A stretch of DNA of 64,000 nt, from the NCBI GenBank assembly GCA_035327585.1, contig DAOLDD010000012.1, positions 1 through 64,000 on the forward strand, read 5' to 3'. A program made the translations under genes and the position numbers. Shown piece after piece: positions 8,461 to 17,576 of the stretch; the stretch's first letter is position 1; each line of letters begins with the position of its first letter. Below the pieces are notes generated by a model. That model was not told where the DNA came from and did not search any database. It saw only the letters and a program-made list of their open reading frames with translations. The stretch comes from JAMLJG01 sp035327585 (GTDB taxonomy: Bacteria; Verrucomicrobiota; Kiritimatiellia; CAIVKH01).

Positions 8461-8475
8461 GGAGGCACAGGAGCC

Positions 8476-9963
8476 ATGATTCTCGGTAAACTCTGTATGG
8501 AAACCATGCGACTCGAATCCATCACCCGTATCGTGCAGCCGATCCAGGTGCGCGGTCCGCTTCATTACGACATCGAAGGCATTGCCTACGATTCGCGCCT
8601 CGTGAAGAACAACTACCTGTTCGTCGCGTTGCGCGGGCAACAGGAGGACGGCGCCGCGTATATCGAGGACGCGCTGCGCCGCGGCGCGGTCGCCATCGTA
8701 TCCGAGGAGGACCGCTGGCCGCGCCGCAATGTCGCGCACATCCTGGTGGAGGACGCGCGTCGCGCGATGGCCGAAATCGCGTGCTCGTTCTACGACCACC
8801 CGTCGCAGAAAATTCCCGTGGTCGGCATCACCGGCACGAACGGCAAGACGACGACCTCATTCATGGTGCGCGAAATACTCGCGGCGGAGGGGCGCCAGCC
8901 GGGCCTGATCGGCACGGTGCGCTATGAAATCGGCCCGCGCGTCATTCCCGCCGTCCGCACGACGCCCGAGTCGCCGGACGTGCAGTTTATGCTCGACCAG
9001 ATGGTGCGCTCCGGCTGCCGCAGCGCCGTCATGGAAGTCTCGTCGCACGCGCTCAAGCAGCGCCGCGTCTGGGGCACGGATTTCGATGTCGGCGTCTTCA
9101 CGAACCTGACGCGCGACCACCTGGATTTCCACGGCAGCATGGAGGAGTATTTCGCGGCAAAGATGCAACTGTTCCGCGGGCTCGGCCTCCAGCACAAACG
9201 CGCCGCCGCGGTGGTGAACCTCGACAACGAGTGGGGCATGGAACTCGTGCGTACAAACGGCCTGCGCGCGCAGTTGCTGACCTTCGGCGAGCATCCCAGC
9301 GCGGATGTCCGCGCGGAGGACATCGAGCTCGACGCGCACGGCACGCGGTTCGTGGTGCGCAGCCCGTGGGGCGCGACCGACGCGCACCTCCGCCTGCTGG
9401 GTCGATTCAACGTCAGCAATGCGCTCGCCGCGATCGCCACCTGTGGCGCGCTCGGCATCGCGCCGTCCCGCAGCGCGGCCGTGCTCGCGGGTATGAACAC
9501 CGTGCCGGGTCGGCTTGAGCGAATCACGTCCCCGCGTGGCTTCACCGTCTTTGTGGACTACGCGCACACGGACGACGCGCTCGCGAACGTGCTCGACACG
9601 TTGCGCGAATTGCATCCCCGCCGCCTGATCGCCGTGTTCGGCTGCGGCGGCAACCGCGATCGCAGCAAGCGCGCGCTGATGGGCGCCGCGGCGCACCAGC
9701 GCGCCGACTACACGATCCTGACGAGCGACAACCCGCGCCGCGAAAAGCCGGAGTCGATCATCGCCGAAATCGAGCAGGGCATTCCCACCCGCGACCGCCA
9801 TGAAATCGTCGTGGATCGCGAAGAGGCGATCGCTCGCGCGCTGGCAATGGCGCAGGCCGGAGACATCGTGCTTGTCGCGGGCAAGGGGCATGAAAACGTG
9901 CAGGAATGCGGCAATACGATCATACCGTTCGATGACCGTGAAGTGGTGCGCCGGCACGCATGA
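8476..9963 (+). CDS. murE: UDP-MurNAc-tripeptide ligase MurE (meso-DAP type)
   Basis: MurE adds the third amino acid to UDP-MurNAc-L-Ala-D-Glu in the cytoplasm. The 495-residue protein has the Mur ligase ATP loop GITGTNGKTTT, the central-domain block EVSSHALKQRRV, and the C-terminal sequence SDNPRREKPE. The DNPR motif marks enzymes that use meso-diaminopimelate, so a Gram-negative-type stem peptide is inferred. The ATG at 8476 lies just after AGGAG; ATGs at 8500 and 8509 are possible alternatives. The stop overlaps the murF start by four bases. Confidence 0.94.
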   Translation: MILGKLCMETMRLESITRIVQPIQVRGPLHYDIEGIAYDSRLVKNNYLFVALRGQQEDGAAYIEDALRRGAVAIVSEEDRWPRRNVAHILVEDARRAMAEIACSFYDHPSQKIPVVGITGTNGKTTTSFMVREILAAEGRQPGLIGTVRYEIGPRVIPAVRTTPESPDVQFMLDQMVRSGCRSAVMEVSSHALKQRRVWGTDFDVGVFTNLTRDHLDFHGSMEEYFAAKMQLFRGLGLQHKRAAAVVNLDNEWGMELVRTNGLRAQLLTFGEHPSADVRAEDIELDAHGTRFVVRSPWGATDAHLRLLGRFNVSNALAAIATCGALGIAPSRSAAVLAGMNTVPGRLERITSPRGFTVFVDYAHTDDALANVLDTLRELHPRRLIAVFGCGGNRDRSKRALMGAAAHQRADYTILTSDNPRREKPESIIAEIEQGIPTRDRHEIVVDREEAIARALAMAQAGDIVLVAGKGHENVQECGNTIIPFDDREVVRRHA

Positions 9964-11315
9964 GCGATTTCCATTTCACCCCCGGCGAACTGGCCGCCTG
10001 GAGCAGTGGCCGCTGGTGCGGCGGCACGCCCCCGGCCATCACCGGGTTCGCGATTGATTCACGGGCGATCCAGCCCGGCGATTGTTTTGTCGCCCTGCCC
10101 GGCGCGAAAGTTGACGGGCACCAGTTTCTCGACGTCGCGCGCGAGCGCGGCGCGGCCTGCGCGCTGGTGCGCGGCGGCGTGTCCTGTCCCGGACTCCCGC
10201 TGCTTGAAGTCGCGGACCCGAAACACGCCTTGATGGAGCTGGCGCGCGGCCACCGGGCGCGCCTCGGCGGCCGGATGATCGCGGTCACGGGCAGCAGCGG
10301 CAAAACGAGCGTCAAGGAAATGACGGCGGACCTGCTCGCGCTCGCCGGACCGACGGCGCGTACGCGCGGCAACTGGAACAACGACCTCGGGCTGCCGCTG
10401 AGCCTGTTAACCATGAAACCGGGCGATGCCTTCGGGGTGTTTGAAGTCGGCATGAATCATCCCGGCGAATTGAAACCGCTTTGCGAGTTGCTGCGCCCGC
10501 ATATTTCCGTCGTGACGTGCGTGGGCCCGGTGCACATCGAGTTTTTCGAGAGCGAGGAGGGCATCGCGCACGAAAAGGCCGAGGTCTATCGCGCGCTCGA
10601 TGCCGATGGCCTCGCGATCCTGCCCGCGGACGATCCGTGGTTCCGCGTGCTGAATTCGCACGTCCGGAGCAGGGCGCTCACCGTTTCGATGCAACAGGAC
10701 GCGGACTATCGCGTCGTGGCGGGCGAGCCGCCGCTGTTCGTCGTGAGCGAGTGGGCGAGCGGGGAAACCTCCGCGTTCAGCGCGCCGTTGCCGGGGCGAC
10801 ACGTCCTGTCGAACGCCGGGCTGGCCATCGCGGTCGCCCGTCAATTTGGGATCGAATGGGAAGCCCTCGCGCGGCGTGTCCAGGCGTTCCGTCCGCCCGG
10901 GATGCGCTGGGAGGACCGCGAGGTGCGCGGCGTGCGAATCATCAACGACGCCTACAACGCCAACCCGATGAGCATGCGCGCGGCGCTCGATGCGTTCGCG
11001 GAAATTGACGTGGCGGGAAATCGATGGCTCGTGCTCGGCGCGATGCGGGAACTCGGCACGCACGCGGAGGAGGAACACCTGGCGCTGGGCCGTTTGCTGG
11101 CGCGCGGTCCCTGGGCGGGCCTCGTCGCCGTCGGCCCGGAAGGGGCGTGGTTGCGCGAGGGCGCCCGCTCCGTGGGCTTCCAGAAGATCCGGCTGGCGGC
11201 GGACGCGATGGAGGCGGCGCGGATATTGAAAGACTTGATTCAGCCCGGCGATGCCGTATTGCTCAAGGCCTCGCGCGGGGTCGCGTTGGAGGATGTTCTG
11301 GATGAACTGGGGTGA
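9960..11315 (+). CDS. murF: UDP-MurNAc-tripeptide-D-alanyl-D-alanine ligase MurF
   Basis: MurF completes the pentapeptide precursor by adding D-Ala-D-Ala. The 451-residue protein shows the N-terminal substrate domain (ITGFAIDSRAIQPGDCFVAL), the ATP loop AVTGSSGKTSVKE, the family block GNWNNDLGLPLSLL and the C-terminal INDAYNANPMSMRAAL. The start is coupled to murE through an ATGA overlap. The stop is followed by the repeat-filled 159-bp spacer before mraY. Confidence 0.95.
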   Translation: MSDFHFTPGELAAWSSGRWCGGTPPAITGFAIDSRAIQPGDCFVALPGAKVDGHQFLDVARERGAACALVRGGVSCPGLPLLEVADPKHALMELARGHRARLGGRMIAVTGSSGKTSVKEMTADLLALAGPTARTRGNWNNDLGLPLSLLTMKPGDAFGVFEVGMNHPGELKPLCELLRPHISVVTCVGPVHIEFFESEEGIAHEKAEVYRALDADGLAILPADDPWFRVLNSHVRSRALTVSMQQDADYRVVAGEPPLFVVSEWASGETSAFSAPLPGRHVLSNAGLAIAVARQFGIEWEALARRVQAFRPPGMRWEDREVRGVRIINDAYNANPMSMRAALDAFAEIDVAGNRWLVLGAMRELGTHAEEEHLALGRLLARGPWAGLVAVGPEGAWLREGARSVGFQKIRLAADAMEAARILKDLIQPGDAVLLKASRGVALEDVLDELG

Positions 11316-11320
11316 GCAGG

Positions 11321-11467
11321 TATCGGGTGTCGGGTTTCAGGTGTCGGGGAGGACGCTCCTCGTTTACAACGTCTGTAAATCCGGTCTTCGCGCTGTTCCA
11401 ACCTCTGTAATTTACAGCCCCTGCAATTCCTCCCTGACACCTGACACCTGACACCTGACACCCGAAA
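11321..11467. repeat. Inverted heptamer-repeat structure between murF and mraY
   Basis: The left arm (11321-11348) is four 7-bp units: TATCGGG, TGTCGGG, TTTCAGG, TGTCGGG. The right arm (11433-11467) is four exact CCTGACA units and one CCCGAAA, the complementary type. Between them CTGTAAAT (11373-11380) pairs with ATTTACAG (11410-11417). The whole can fold as a nested hairpin and fills the only sizeable gap within the mur genes. It resembles the short tandemly repeated intergenic sequences seen in several bacterial groups. Transcript attenuation is possible but not shown. Confidence 0.8.
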
Positions 11468-11474
11468 CCCTCAT

Positions 11475-12605
11475 ATGCTCTACTTCCTTCACGAACAAAC
11501 GGAACTCTGGGCGCCGCTGCGCATCTTCCGCTACATCACGTTTCGCGCGCTGATGGGCGCGGGGACGGCGTTTGTCCTCACGCTGCTGCTGGGCCCGGTG
11601 ATCATCCGCTGGCTGCGCTGGCTGAAGTTCGGCCAGTACGTGCGCGACGACGCGGTGCTGGCGCACCAGCATCGCAAGAAATCGGGCACACCGACGATGG
11701 GCGGCGTGCTGATCATCGCGTCCGTGGTGGTGGCGACGGTGCTGTGGGCCGACCCGCGCAATGTGTACGTGTGGCTGGCGCTGGGCACGATGCTCGCGAT
11801 GGGGGCGATCGGCTTTTGGGACGACTACTTGAAGGTTTCGAAACGAAACGCCAAAGGCGCACCGGGTCGGATCAAACTGCTGCTGGAAATCGGCTGGGCG
11901 CTGCTGGTCGTTGCGGCGCTGTATGCGTGGGAGCCTTCGCGTGCACACGTGGCGAAGCTCATGCTGCCGTTCCTGAAGGACCCGTTCATCGCGAACCTGG
12001 GCGTGCTGGGCGTGGTCATCTTCATCACGCTCGTGCTGGTGGGTTCGGCGAACGCGGTGAACCTGACGGACGGGCTGGATGGCCTGGCGATCGGGTGCAC
12101 GAATTCGGCGGCGGCGGCCTATCTCGCGTTGGCGTACGTGGCGGGCAACAGCCTGGCGGCGAATTACCTGTTGGTGCCGTTCGTGCCGGGCAGCGGCGAG
12201 CTCGCGGTATTTTGCGGGTGCCTGCTCGGCGCGGGCCTCGGGTTCCTCTGGTACAATTGCCACCCGGCGCGTGTGTTTATGGGCGACACGGGCAGCCTCG
12301 CGCTGGGCGGCGCAATCGCGATGGTGGCGGTGGCGATCAAGCAGGAACTGCTGCTGGTGATCGTCGGCGGCGTCTTCGTGATGGAGGCGCTGAGCGTGAT
12401 GATCCAGATCGCTTCCTTCAAGCTGACGGGCAAACGCGTGTTCCGGTGCGCGCCGATCCACCACCACTTCGAACACCTCGAGAAAGAGCGGGCCGCGATT
12501 GAGGGCCGCGACGTGGAGGTGGTGGAGACGATGGTGACGATCCGTTTCTGGATCCTGGGCATCATCTTCGCGCTGATCGGCGTGGCGACGCTGAAGATCC
12601 GGTGA
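11475..12605 (+). CDS. mraY: Phospho-MurNAc-pentapeptide transferase MraY
   Basis: MraY makes lipid I by transferring phospho-MurNAc-pentapeptide to undecaprenyl phosphate at the inner membrane. The 376-residue product has about ten transmembrane helices. Signatures are HRKKSGTPTMGG, the catalytic loop NLTDGLDGLAIG, MGDTGSLALGG and RCAPIHHHFE, which binds the pyrophosphate/uridine region. The ATG at 11475 follows closely after the heptamer repeats. The stop overlaps the murD start by one base (TGATG). Confidence 0.96.
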   Translation: MLYFLHEQTELWAPLRIFRYITFRALMGAGTAFVLTLLLGPVIIRWLRWLKFGQYVRDDAVLAHQHRKKSGTPTMGGVLIIASVVVATVLWADPRNVYVWLALGTMLAMGAIGFWDDYLKVSKRNAKGAPGRIKLLLEIGWALLVVAALYAWEPSRAHVAKLMLPFLKDPFIANLGVLGVVIFITLVLVGSANAVNLTDGLDGLAIGCTNSAAAAYLALAYVAGNSLAANYLLVPFVPGSGELAVFCGCLLGAGLGFLWYNCHPARVFMGDTGSLALGGAIAMVAVAIKQELLLVIVGGVFVMEALSVMIQIASFKLTGKRVFRCAPIHHHFEHLEKERAAIEGRDVEVVETMVTIRFWILGIIFALIGVATLKIR

Positions 12606-13939
12606 TGCACACGGGCACCCATGCGTTGGTGTTGGGCCTTGGCGAGAGCGGCGCCCATGCGGCGAAGCTGCTGCTGCGCGAGGGGCTGCGCGTGACGATC
12701 TTTGAACAGCAGGTGCATCCCATGACCGCGGAGGCGTGGGTCGGGCTGGGCGGGCAGACGGTGGCTGCCGCTCCGGATGCGGCGATTCCCGCGGACGTGG
12801 ATTTGTGCGTGGTGAGTCCCGGCATTCCGGTGGAACATCCCTGGCTGGCGTCCGCCCGCGCGCGGGGGTTGCACCCCGTGCCGGAGTTCGAGCTGGGCTG
12901 GAGCCGGTTCCGGGGCCGCGTGGCCGCGATCACGGGCACGAACGGCAAGAGCACGATGGTGAAGTGGATGGCGGAAAGCCTGCTCGCGTCCGGATTTCGC
13001 GCCGCGCCGGCGGGCAACTATGGGCCCAGTGTGAGCCGCGTGGTGTGCGAGCAGCCGGACCTGGACTGGCTGGTGATTGAGGCGAGTTCGTTCCAGTTGG
13101 AGACCGCGCGGCATTTTCGCGCCGACCTGTCCGTGCTGCTTAACATCGCGCCGAATCACCTGGACCGGCATCCGTCGATGGAAGCCTATGTGGACGCCAA
13201 GGCGCGCCTGTTCGCGCAGGTGCGGGGCCGGGATGTTTGCATGGCGCCGGCGGCGTGGCGGACGCGCATGCAGGCGGCGTCGGGCGGGCGTGGCGCCTGG
13301 TATAGCTTTGGTTGCGCGGCGACGGATGATTATCGCTGGGGAAACAGCTGTGTCCTGCATCGCGCGGATACCGTGCTGGATGCGCGCGGAACCTTTCTCG
13401 ACAACGCGATCCTGGGCCCGCATGCGGCGGCCGTGGCGGGCGCGCTGCACGCGGCGGGACTGCCGTTGGACGGAGCCGGGGCCGCGGCGCGCGCGTTCAA
13501 GTCGCTGCCTCATCGTATGGAGCCGGTCGCGGAGGCGGGCGGCATACGCTTCGTAAATGACTCGAAGGCGACCACGCTGACGGCGATGCGCGCGGCACTC
13601 GAAATGGCCGGGGGACCGGTGCGGCTGATCGCGGGCGGATTGCTGAAAGAAACCGATTTGAATTGCGTCAAAGAAATGCTGGCCCTGCACGCCCGCGGGG
13701 TTTACCTTGTGGGGAAAGCTGCGGAAAAAATGGCTTCGCAGTGGGCGGATACCGTTCCTTGCGAGGTGTGCGGCGAGTTGGAGAAGGCGGTTGGTGCGGC
13801 GTGGCGGGCGGCGCGTCCGGGCGAGGTGATCCTGCTCTCGCCGGGTTGCGCGAGTTTCGACCAGTTTGCGAATTTTGAACGACGTGGAGATGAATTTCGG
13901 CGCATCGCGAAAGCGCTGGCCGGGGAGCGAAAATCATGA
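12605..13939 (+). CDS. murD: UDP-MurNAc-L-alanine-D-glutamate ligase MurD
   Basis: MurD adds D-glutamate to UDP-MurNAc-L-Ala. The 444-residue protein has an N-terminal Rossmann-like uracil-binding domain (ALVLGLGESGAHAAK), the ATP loop ITGTNGKSTMVKW, and the C-terminal block RFVNDSKATTLTAMRAAL followed by LLSPGCASFDQF, both characteristic of MurD. The ATG at 12605 is used. The preceding GTG at 12602 is also in frame but lies inside the mraY stop region. Four bases overlap the LysM gene downstream. Confidence 0.95.
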   Translation: MHTGTHALVLGLGESGAHAAKLLLREGLRVTIFEQQVHPMTAEAWVGLGGQTVAAAPDAAIPADVDLCVVSPGIPVEHPWLASARARGLHPVPEFELGWSRFRGRVAAITGTNGKSTMVKWMAESLLASGFRAAPAGNYGPSVSRVVCEQPDLDWLVIEASSFQLETARHFRADLSVLLNIAPNHLDRHPSMEAYVDAKARLFAQVRGRDVCMAPAAWRTRMQAASGGRGAWYSFGCAATDDYRWGNSCVLHRADTVLDARGTFLDNAILGPHAAAVAGALHAAGLPLDGAGAAARAFKSLPHRMEPVAEAGGIRFVNDSKATTLTAMRAALEMAGGPVRLIAGGLLKETDLNCVKEMLALHARGVYLVGKAAEKMASQWADTVPCEVCGELEKAVGAAWRAARPGEVILLSPGCASFDQFANFERRGDEFRRIAKALAGERKS

Positions 13940-14949
13940 ACAACAAGCAACAGTGGAGTACGATCATGCAAGCGTCGGACGAACGTCGGAGCAACGTGCG
14001 GGGGCCCCTGCTGGCGGGCATCATTGCCGGGCTTCACGTGGTGGCAATTTCCGGTTTTCTGGTGATTCAGGGGTGCGGCACGAAGCAGCCGATGGTTGAG
14101 CCGCCGCCGTCCCCGGTAATGCCGCCGCGCGGCGACGCAGGCGCGCCGCCCGCGGTGATGCCGCGTCCAAGTTTCCAGCCGCCGGTCGGTGTGGAACAGG
14201 CGCCGATGACAATCGAGGAAGCGTCCGTGCGCGTGCACACCGTTGCTGGCGGCGAATCGCTGGCCCGGATCGCAAACCGCTACGGCGTGTCGGTGAGTGA
14301 GCTGGTGCAGCTCAATGGCATCAAGGACCCGAACAAGATTCGCGTTGGCCAGTCGCTGAAGCTGCCGAGCTATGCGTCGGAGTCCGCCGCCCCGGCCGCC
14401 GCCCCGAAACCGGTGAAGCCGAAGGTCGAGAAGGCATCCGCCCCGGCGGTCGCGGGTGACGGGACGTATGTGGTTCAGTCCGGCGACAGTTTGTCCAAGA
14501 TCGCGTCGCGCCAGGGCACGACGGTGAAGGCGCTCAAGGAAGTGAACAACCTGCAGAGCGATGTGATTCGCATCGGACAGAAATTGAAACTGCCCGCGGG
14601 CGCAAAACCCGCCGCCGCCAAGCCCGCCGCCGCGAAACCCGCGCCCGCGCCTGAACCCGCTCCTGCCCCCGCGCCGGTCCCGGCGCCTTCCGTGCCCGAC
14701 GCGACGATTCCGCCGCCGGTGACCGCGCCTGCGCCCACACCGGTTGCCGCGGCCGTCTCCGCGCCGGCGCCGTCGTTTGATGCCGCCTCGATTCCGTTCG
14801 AATACACGGTGCGTCCCGGCGAGACGATTGATGACATCGCCCGGAACTTCGCCGTGCTCCGCCAGGACATCCTCTCGATGAACGGCTTGTCCGAGGGTGC
14901 GACGGTGTCGGCCGGGCAGAAACTAAAGATCCCGATGTCCGCGCCCTGA
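13936..14949 (+). CDS. Membrane-anchored triple-LysM protein
   Basis: A 337-residue protein with one N-terminal hydrophobic segment (about residues 26-46) and three LysM peptidoglycan-binding modules at about 98-147, 176-222 and 288-335, separated by Pro/Ala/Lys linkers. The hydrophobic stretch ends in FLVIQGCG, an imperfect lipobox (Gln at -2), so it may be a lipoprotein or a simple membrane anchor. LysM binds GlcNAc-MurNAc glycan, so the protein probably tethers the envelope to peptidoglycan. No catalytic domain is present. The start is coupled to murD through ATGA, and a terminator-like hairpin follows the stop. Confidence 0.85.
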   Translation: MNNKQQWSTIMQASDERRSNVRGPLLAGIIAGLHVVAISGFLVIQGCGTKQPMVEPPPSPVMPPRGDAGAPPAVMPRPSFQPPVGVEQAPMTIEEASVRVHTVAGGESLARIANRYGVSVSELVQLNGIKDPNKIRVGQSLKLPSYASESAAPAAAPKPVKPKVEKASAPAVAGDGTYVVQSGDSLSKIASRQGTTVKALKEVNNLQSDVIRIGQKLKLPAGAKPAAAKPAAAKPAPAPEPAPAPAPVPAPSVPDATIPPPVTAPAPTPVAAAVSAPAPSFDAASIPFEYTVRPGETIDDIARNFAVLRQDILSMNGLSEGATVSAGQKLKIPMSAP

Positions 14950-14967
14950 GCGGCGTTCGGACTTCCG

Positions 14968-15012
14968 TGAGGGGTCTTGTGCACGCAGGTGCAGGAGGCC
15001 CCTCATTTGTTT
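14968..15012 (+). terminator. Terminator-like hairpin after the LysM gene
   Basis: TGAGGGG (14968-14974) pairs with CCCCTCA (14999-15005), with an inner GCAC-GCAG-GTGC hairpin in the loop, followed by TTTGTTT. It is a plausible rho-independent terminator or attenuator separating the mur genes from ftsW. Confidence 0.55.
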
Positions 15013-15045
15013 AACGAGTGGCGGGAAATGGTTAACGAGCGGCGG
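15011..15045 (+). repeat. 14-bp direct repeats ahead of ftsW
   Basis: TTAACGAGTGGCGG (15011-15024) and TTAACGAGCGGCGG (15032-15045) differ at one base and start 21 bp apart, two helical turns. They sit between the terminator-like hairpin and the ftsW start, and the second copy ends 9 bp before the ATG. They could be a protein-binding site or a local duplication. Confidence 0.6.
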
Positions 15046-15054
15046 AGTTGAGCG

Positions 15055-16188
15055 ATGTGGCGGACGACAACCATTTTGGTGACGGCGGTATTGCTGCTGG
15101 TCGCGCTGGGCATCGTGATGCTGGCGAGCACGAGCGGCGTGCACGGCAACGCGCTATTCGGCGATCCCAACTATTTTGTGAAGCGTCAGGCCGCGGCGTT
15201 GGTCCTCGGGTTGCTGGCGGCCATCCTGGGCGCGCGCATTGATTATCAGGTCTGGAAAAAATTCGCCGTGCCCTTGGCGGGGATTACGTTTCTCCTGCTG
15301 GCCGCCGTGCTCGTCCCCGGCATCGGCATTGAGGTCAAGGGCAGCCGTCGCTGGATTTCACTTGGCGTGACGACGATGCAGCCATCGGAAATCGGAAAGG
15401 TGGCGCTGATTTTTCTGCTCGCATGGTGGATGAGCCGGGTGAAGCGCAAGGCGGGCGAGTTGGTGCCCGGACTGATCATTCCGGGCGCGTTGATGGGCGC
15501 GCTGATTTTGCCGGTGCTCGTGGGCCCGGACTTTGGCACCAGTATGCTCATGGGCGCGGTTGGATTCGCGATGCTTTGGGCGGGCGGCTCGCGGTTCAGC
15601 CATTTGGCGATCGCGGGCACGGGCGCGGCGAGTTTCATGACGGTCCTGATCATGCAAAACGAGGTGCGCATGCGGCGCATCATCGCGTTCCTCGACCCCG
15701 AACGGTACGCGGACCGGGAAGCGTTCCAGTTGCTGAACGCCATTTACGCCTTCGTCATGGGCGGCAGCGGCGGGGTGGGGCTGGGCGCGAGTTTGCAGAA
15801 GCGGTACTACCTGCCGGAATCGCACACTGATTTTATTTTCGCGATCATCGGCGAGGAACTGGGTTTGGCGGCGTCGATGGGCGTGCTGCTCCTGTTTGCG
15901 GTTATCTTCGTGTGCGGGCTGCGCATCTCCGCGCGGGCGCCGGATTCCTTCGGACGTCTCGCCGCGCTCGGGCTCACCTGCATGATTACGATCCAGGCGG
16001 CGATCAACCTCGGCGTGGTGACGGGTTGCCTGCCCACCAAGGGGCTGCCGCTTCCGTTCATCAGCTACGGCGGCACCAGCCTCGCCATCACGCTCGGCAT
16101 GGTCGGCGTGCTGGTGGGCATCGCGCGGCAGGCGGGTGAGGACGGCGCTTCGCTCTCCGTCGTCCGCGACCGCGCACGGCGAGTTTAG
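15055..16188 (+). CDS. ftsW: SEDS peptidoglycan glycosyltransferase FtsW
   Basis: A SEDS-family polytopic membrane protein (377 residues, about ten helices) that polymerises lipid II at the septum with FtsI. Family blocks include DYQVWKKFAVPL, KGSRRWISLG, the extracellular loop PESHTDFIFAIIGEELG and the C-terminal LPFISYGGTS. It is called FtsW rather than RodA because it ends the division cluster, while a second SEDS protein at 20763 sits with mrdA. The ATG at 15055 has GGAG about nine bases upstream. After the stop the usual murG, murC, ftsQ, ftsA and ftsZ are absent. Confidence 0.88.
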   Translation: MWRTTTILVTAVLLLVALGIVMLASTSGVHGNALFGDPNYFVKRQAAALVLGLLAAILGARIDYQVWKKFAVPLAGITFLLLAAVLVPGIGIEVKGSRRWISLGVTTMQPSEIGKVALIFLLAWWMSRVKRKAGELVPGLIIPGALMGALILPVLVGPDFGTSMLMGAVGFAMLWAGGSRFSHLAIAGTGAASFMTVLIMQNEVRMRRIIAFLDPERYADREAFQLLNAIYAFVMGGSGGVGLGASLQKRYYLPESHTDFIFAIIGEELGLAASMGVLLLFAVIFVCGLRISARAPDSFGRLAALGLTCMITIQAAINLGVVTGCLPTKGLPLPFISYGGTSLAITLGMVGVLVGIARQAGEDGASLSVVRDRARRV

Positions 16189-16289
16189 CGCGAGCGCCGC
16201 GCGCGTTCGATCAGTTTTCCAATGATCGGATCATCGGCGACGCCGCCCAGCATGCCGGGTTGGCGTTCGGCCGGCGAAATTCAGAACGG

Positions 16290-16325
16290 ATTGCTATCTC
16301 CAATTTGTAATTGGAAATCGGCAAT
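16290..16325. repeat. AT-rich inverted repeat in the ftsW-mreB gap
   Basis: CCAATT (16300-16305) and AATTGG (16309-16314) are exact inverted copies around TGT. Imperfect pairing extends to ATTGC (16290-16294) and GCAAT (16321-16325). The word CAATTTGTAA is shared with the inverted repeat at 4287. No gene is seen between 16189 and 16448. Confidence 0.5.
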
Positions 16326-16385
16326 GGGCCATTCATGCGAATCCGGGGATTGGGAGCGGATTGGGCCTGTGCGGTGGATTCAGTC

Positions 16386-16415
16386 TTGACGGGTGGAAGC
16401 GGGGTAAAGCACTAT
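16386..16415 (+). promoter_or_regulatory. Possible mreB promoter
   Basis: TTGACG (16386-16391) is a good -35 match. CACTAT (16410-16415), 18 bp later, is a weak -10. They lie 33 bp ahead of the mreB ATG in a 260-bp gap, where a promoter is expected. Confidence 0.35.
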
Positions 16416-16448
16416 CCATGAAATTAACGCGTCGATTTGAGACGATAC

Positions 16449-17483
16449 ATGCTTAACAGCGTACTGGGTTTATTTTCCAACGACATTGGCATCGATTTAG
16501 GCACGGCCAACACCCTGGTGTATGTCAAGGACCGCGGCATTGTGCTGCGCGAGCCTTCGGTGGTCGCCATCCAGGCGGGCACCAGCCGGGTGCTGGCGGT
16601 GGGAGAGGAAGCGAAGCGGATGCTCGGGCGCACGCCCGGGAGCATCGTGGCCATTCGTCCCCTCAAGGCCGGCGTAATCGCCGACTTTGAAATCACGGAG
16701 GCCATGCTGCGCTATTTCATCCGCAAGGTTCACAATCGCCGGAAACTGGTCCGTCCACGTGTCATCGTGGCCGTGCCCAGCGGCATTACGGAGGTGGAAA
16801 AACGCGCCGTCAAGGACTCGGCAGTCCATGCCGGCGCGCGTGAGGTTTTCCTGATTGAAGAGCCGATGGCCGCGGCGATCGGCGTGGGCCTGCCTGTGCA
16901 GGACCCCGCCGGCAACATGATTGTCGACATTGGGGGCGGTACCACCGAGGTGGCGCTGATCTCCCTGGCCGGCATCGTGTTCAGTCGCAGTGTGCGGGTC
17001 GGCGGCGATGAAATGGATGAGGCGATTGTCCAGTACCTGAAGCGGGTCTACAACCTGCTGATCGGCGAGCGCACGGCGGAGGAAATCAAGATCTCCATCG
17101 GCTCGGCCTACCCCCTCGAGGAAGAAATGTCGATGGAGGTGAAAGGCCGGGACCTGGTGGCGGGGTTGCCCAAGACGCTCACGTTGACTTCCGAGGAGGT
17201 CCGTGAGGCGTTGCAGGAACCCGTCTCCGCCATTGTCGAAGCGGTTCGGATCACGTTGGAGCGCTGCCCGCCGGAATTGTCGGCGGACCTGGTGGACCGG
17301 GGCATGATCCTGGCCGGCGGCGGTTCGTTGCTGCGGGGATTGGACAAGTTGATTGCGGAACAGACCGGGTTGCCCGTGCATGTCGCGGACGACCCGTTGA
17401 GCGCAGTGGCGGAAGGTACCGGCATCGTGCTGAGTGAATTGAATTTCCTGCGCAAGGTTTCCCGCTCCGACAAGGTGTACTAG
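16449..17483 (+). CDS. mreB: Rod shape-determining protein MreB
   Basis: MreB is the bacterial actin that organises lateral wall synthesis. At 344 residues it is full length, with the actin phosphate-1 motif DIGIDLGTANTLVYV, phosphate-2 DIGGGTTEVALIS, the adenosine region ILAGGGSLLRGLD, and the block RVGGDEMDEAI. It starts MLNSVLGLFSND with the ATG at 16449; an in-frame TTG 12 bp earlier is less likely. It heads the elongasome operon mreB-mreC-mreD-mrdA-rodA, implying a rod or at least elongating cell. Confidence 0.96.
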   Translation: MLNSVLGLFSNDIGIDLGTANTLVYVKDRGIVLREPSVVAIQAGTSRVLAVGEEAKRMLGRTPGSIVAIRPLKAGVIADFEITEAMLRYFIRKVHNRRKLVRPRVIVAVPSGITEVEKRAVKDSAVHAGAREVFLIEEPMAAAIGVGLPVQDPAGNMIVDIGGGTTEVALISLAGIVFSRSVRVGGDEMDEAIVQYLKRVYNLLIGERTAEEIKISIGSAYPLEEEMSMEVKGRDLVAGLPKTLTLTSEEVREALQEPVSAIVEAVRITLERCPPELSADLVDRGMILAGGGSLLRGLDKLIAEQTGLPVHVADDPLSAVAEGTGIVLSELNFLRKVSRSDKVY

Positions 17484-17576
17484 CGCTTCGCGCGCCGGCC
17501 GCCGCCTTTTTCCATTTCATCGCCCAGGAGTCCGAAAGGTTCCGGTCATGCACCCGACCTTTTCAGAGACGGGCCC

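Noticed and set aside
11321..11467. CRISPR-like array
   Set aside because: The units are 7 bp and contiguous, without spacers, and no cas gene is nearby.
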